From contig JAFZMT010000005.1 in the NCBI GenBank assembly GCA_017553245.1, forward strand, positions 1 through 5,538: DNA of 5,538 nucleotides, written 5' to 3'. The position numbers and the translations under genes are program-made. The DNA is from Methanomicrobium sp. GTDB taxonomy: Archaea; Halobacteriota; Methanomicrobia; Methanomicrobiales; Methanomicrobiaceae. Shown here piece after piece: positions 4,790 to 5,538 of the stretch. How positions within the stretch are numbered: position 1 is the first letter of the stretch; each line of letters begins with the position of its first letter. The notes under the pieces are model-generated. The model saw only the letters and a program-made list of their open reading frames with translations, was not told the DNA's origin and did no database searches.

Positions 4790-5538
4790 TCAGAACGAGA
4801 ACAGGGTTGACTGCGTCTCCGACGGCTTCTTCTCCGCGGATTTTGACTCTGTAGGCTCTTTTGGCTCTGCGGAACCATTTATCTCTTTTGACTCTGCCGG
4901 CTCGGTTGACTCAAAAAACTCTTTTGAATCAGTCTTTTCTGTCTTATCCGTCTTTGCCGCTTTCGCGGTCTCTGAGGCTTTCCCGTGGGATGTTTTCTCA
5001 GGCGGGTTTTCACCTGCGTCCGCGACCGCCTTCGTTATGTCTATGGTGCGCACGGACTTTTCCGATTTCTTAGCCTTCTCCGCGGCTTTCTGCGCCGCCT
5101 TCTCCTTCTTCTCAAGCTCCTTTGCTTCCCGCTTTATCTCGTTCATGACCGCGGTCGTGCGTGCTTTATCCTCAAGGATATAGTTGAGTTCATCGGCATC
5201 GAGTGAGAGTTCCTTGGCAAGCGAAAGCGGGTCTTTGTCCGCAATCATGCCGAAAGCCTTGAAATACTCGTCGCGCAGGGTGTTCTCCGGCATGTGGTAG
5301 GCAAACGCCGCTTTGATAAGAACACTCTGGCGTATGAGTTTCTTCTTCTTTGCGCCCGCCATCTTTGCCCAGCGCGCAGGCGGCATTATACTGCCGGTAA
5401 CGCCACGACCGCCGGCGGCTGAGGCGGTGCCTATGATCATGAGTGCCGTGGCATACTTCCAGAGGGTGTAATACTGCCGCAGGTATGTCCTGCCGAGATA
5501 GATATCCGACTGCGCAAGAAAACCGTATGCATCAGAGC
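4790..5538 (-). CDS. rfcL: Replication factor C large subunit RfcL, C-terminal part
   Basis: RfcL and the small subunit form the archaeal clamp loader that opens PCNA and places it on primed DNA. The frame is open to the right edge, so the ATG at 5440 is internal; 248 residues are visible and the N-terminal AAA+ ATPase region lies outside. The visible part starts in the collar domain with SDIYLGRTYLRQYYTLWKYA, the characteristic archaeal RfcL block. PPARWAKM and a helical stretch of about 70 residues follow, including LDADELNYIL. A charged, low-complexity tail of about 108 residues (coding 4814-5137) is rich in Lys, Glu, Ala, Ser and Thr and is probably disordered. The last seven residues, QSTLFSF, fit a PCNA-interacting (PIP) motif. 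The call rests on the collar block plus the terminal PIP box. The tail's composition is unlike the rest of the window but is normal for such linkers. Confidence 0.88.
   Translation of the reverse strand, partial: SDAYGFLAQSDIYLGRTYLRQYYTLWKYATALMIIGTASAAGGRGVTGSIMPPARWAKMAGAKKKKLIRQSVLIKAAFAYHMPENTLRDEYFKAFGMIADKDPLSLAKELSLDADELNYILEDKARTTAVMNEIKREAKELEKKEKAAQKAAEKAKKSEKSVRTIDITKAVADAGENPPEKTSHGKASETAKAAKTDKTEKTDSKEFFESTEPAESKEINGSAEPKEPTESKSAEKKPSETQSTLFSF
4793..4813 (-). other. PIP box at the RfcL C-terminus
   Basis: The last seven codons encode QSTLFSF, fitting QxxLxxF with Gln, Leu and Phe at the key positions. Archaeal RfcL proteins commonly end in such a PCNA-binding peptide. Its place after a long charged tail suggests a flexible tether. 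Confidence 0.75.

Noticed and set aside
4528..5206. Open frames opposite rfcL and the UPF0146 gene (for example 4861-5073 and 4985-5206 plus, 4528-4878 minus)
   Set aside because: Leu/Ser/Arg-rich translations caused by the low-complexity rfcL tail or the antisense of UPF0146; no start context or family match.
1..5538. Search for mobile elements, CRISPR arrays, tRNA or rRNA
   Set aside because: No transposase or integrase motifs, no regularly spaced repeats, and no cloverleaf or rRNA signature seen on either strand.

Overview
The window reads as a chromosomal segment of a methanogenic archaeon, most likely a member of the Methanomicrobiales (inference). The case rests on two archaeal information-processing proteins recognised by motif (the 3' part of Pelota/PelA and the 3' part of the replication factor C large subunit, RfcL), an archaemetzincin, an archaeal UPF0146 protein, AT-rich TATA-like boxes close to start codons, few clear Shine-Dalgarno sites, and secreted transglutaminase-fold proteins of a type common in that order. 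I see no phage, IS element, CRISPR array, tRNA or rRNA.

Layout. (1) 1-797 (+): the last 264 residues of pelA, open at the left edge. It converges on the next block across a short AT-rich stem-loop at 799-841. (2) 839-3556 (-): an envelope-associated block of three genes. Transcription order is a 366-residue membrane-anchored transglutaminase-fold protein (2456-3556), then a 275-residue secreted paralogue (1500-2327) with its own TATA-like box, then a 222-residue putative lipoprotein (839-1507) whose start overlaps the 275-residue gene by 8 bp. The two transglutaminase-fold proteins look like pseudoenzymes: the Cys is replaced in both, and the full Cys-His-Asp triad is gone in the larger one. 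(3) 3713-4692: a divergent pair, amzA (-) and a UPF0146 gene (+), with start codons only 17 bp apart. (4) 4790-5538 (-): the 3' part of rfcL, open at the right edge, with a collar-like domain, a long charged low-complexity tail and a terminal PCNA-binding motif.

How the genes relate. pelA (ribosome rescue), rfcL (clamp loading), amzA and UPF0146 are conserved housekeeping-type genes with no evident shared pathway. The envelope block between pelA and amzA is the accessory part. Its two degenerate transglutaminase-fold paralogues and translationally coupled lipoprotein probably act together outside the membrane, perhaps as binding or scaffold proteins, but the function cannot be assigned from sequence. 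It is the best candidate here for something undescribed.
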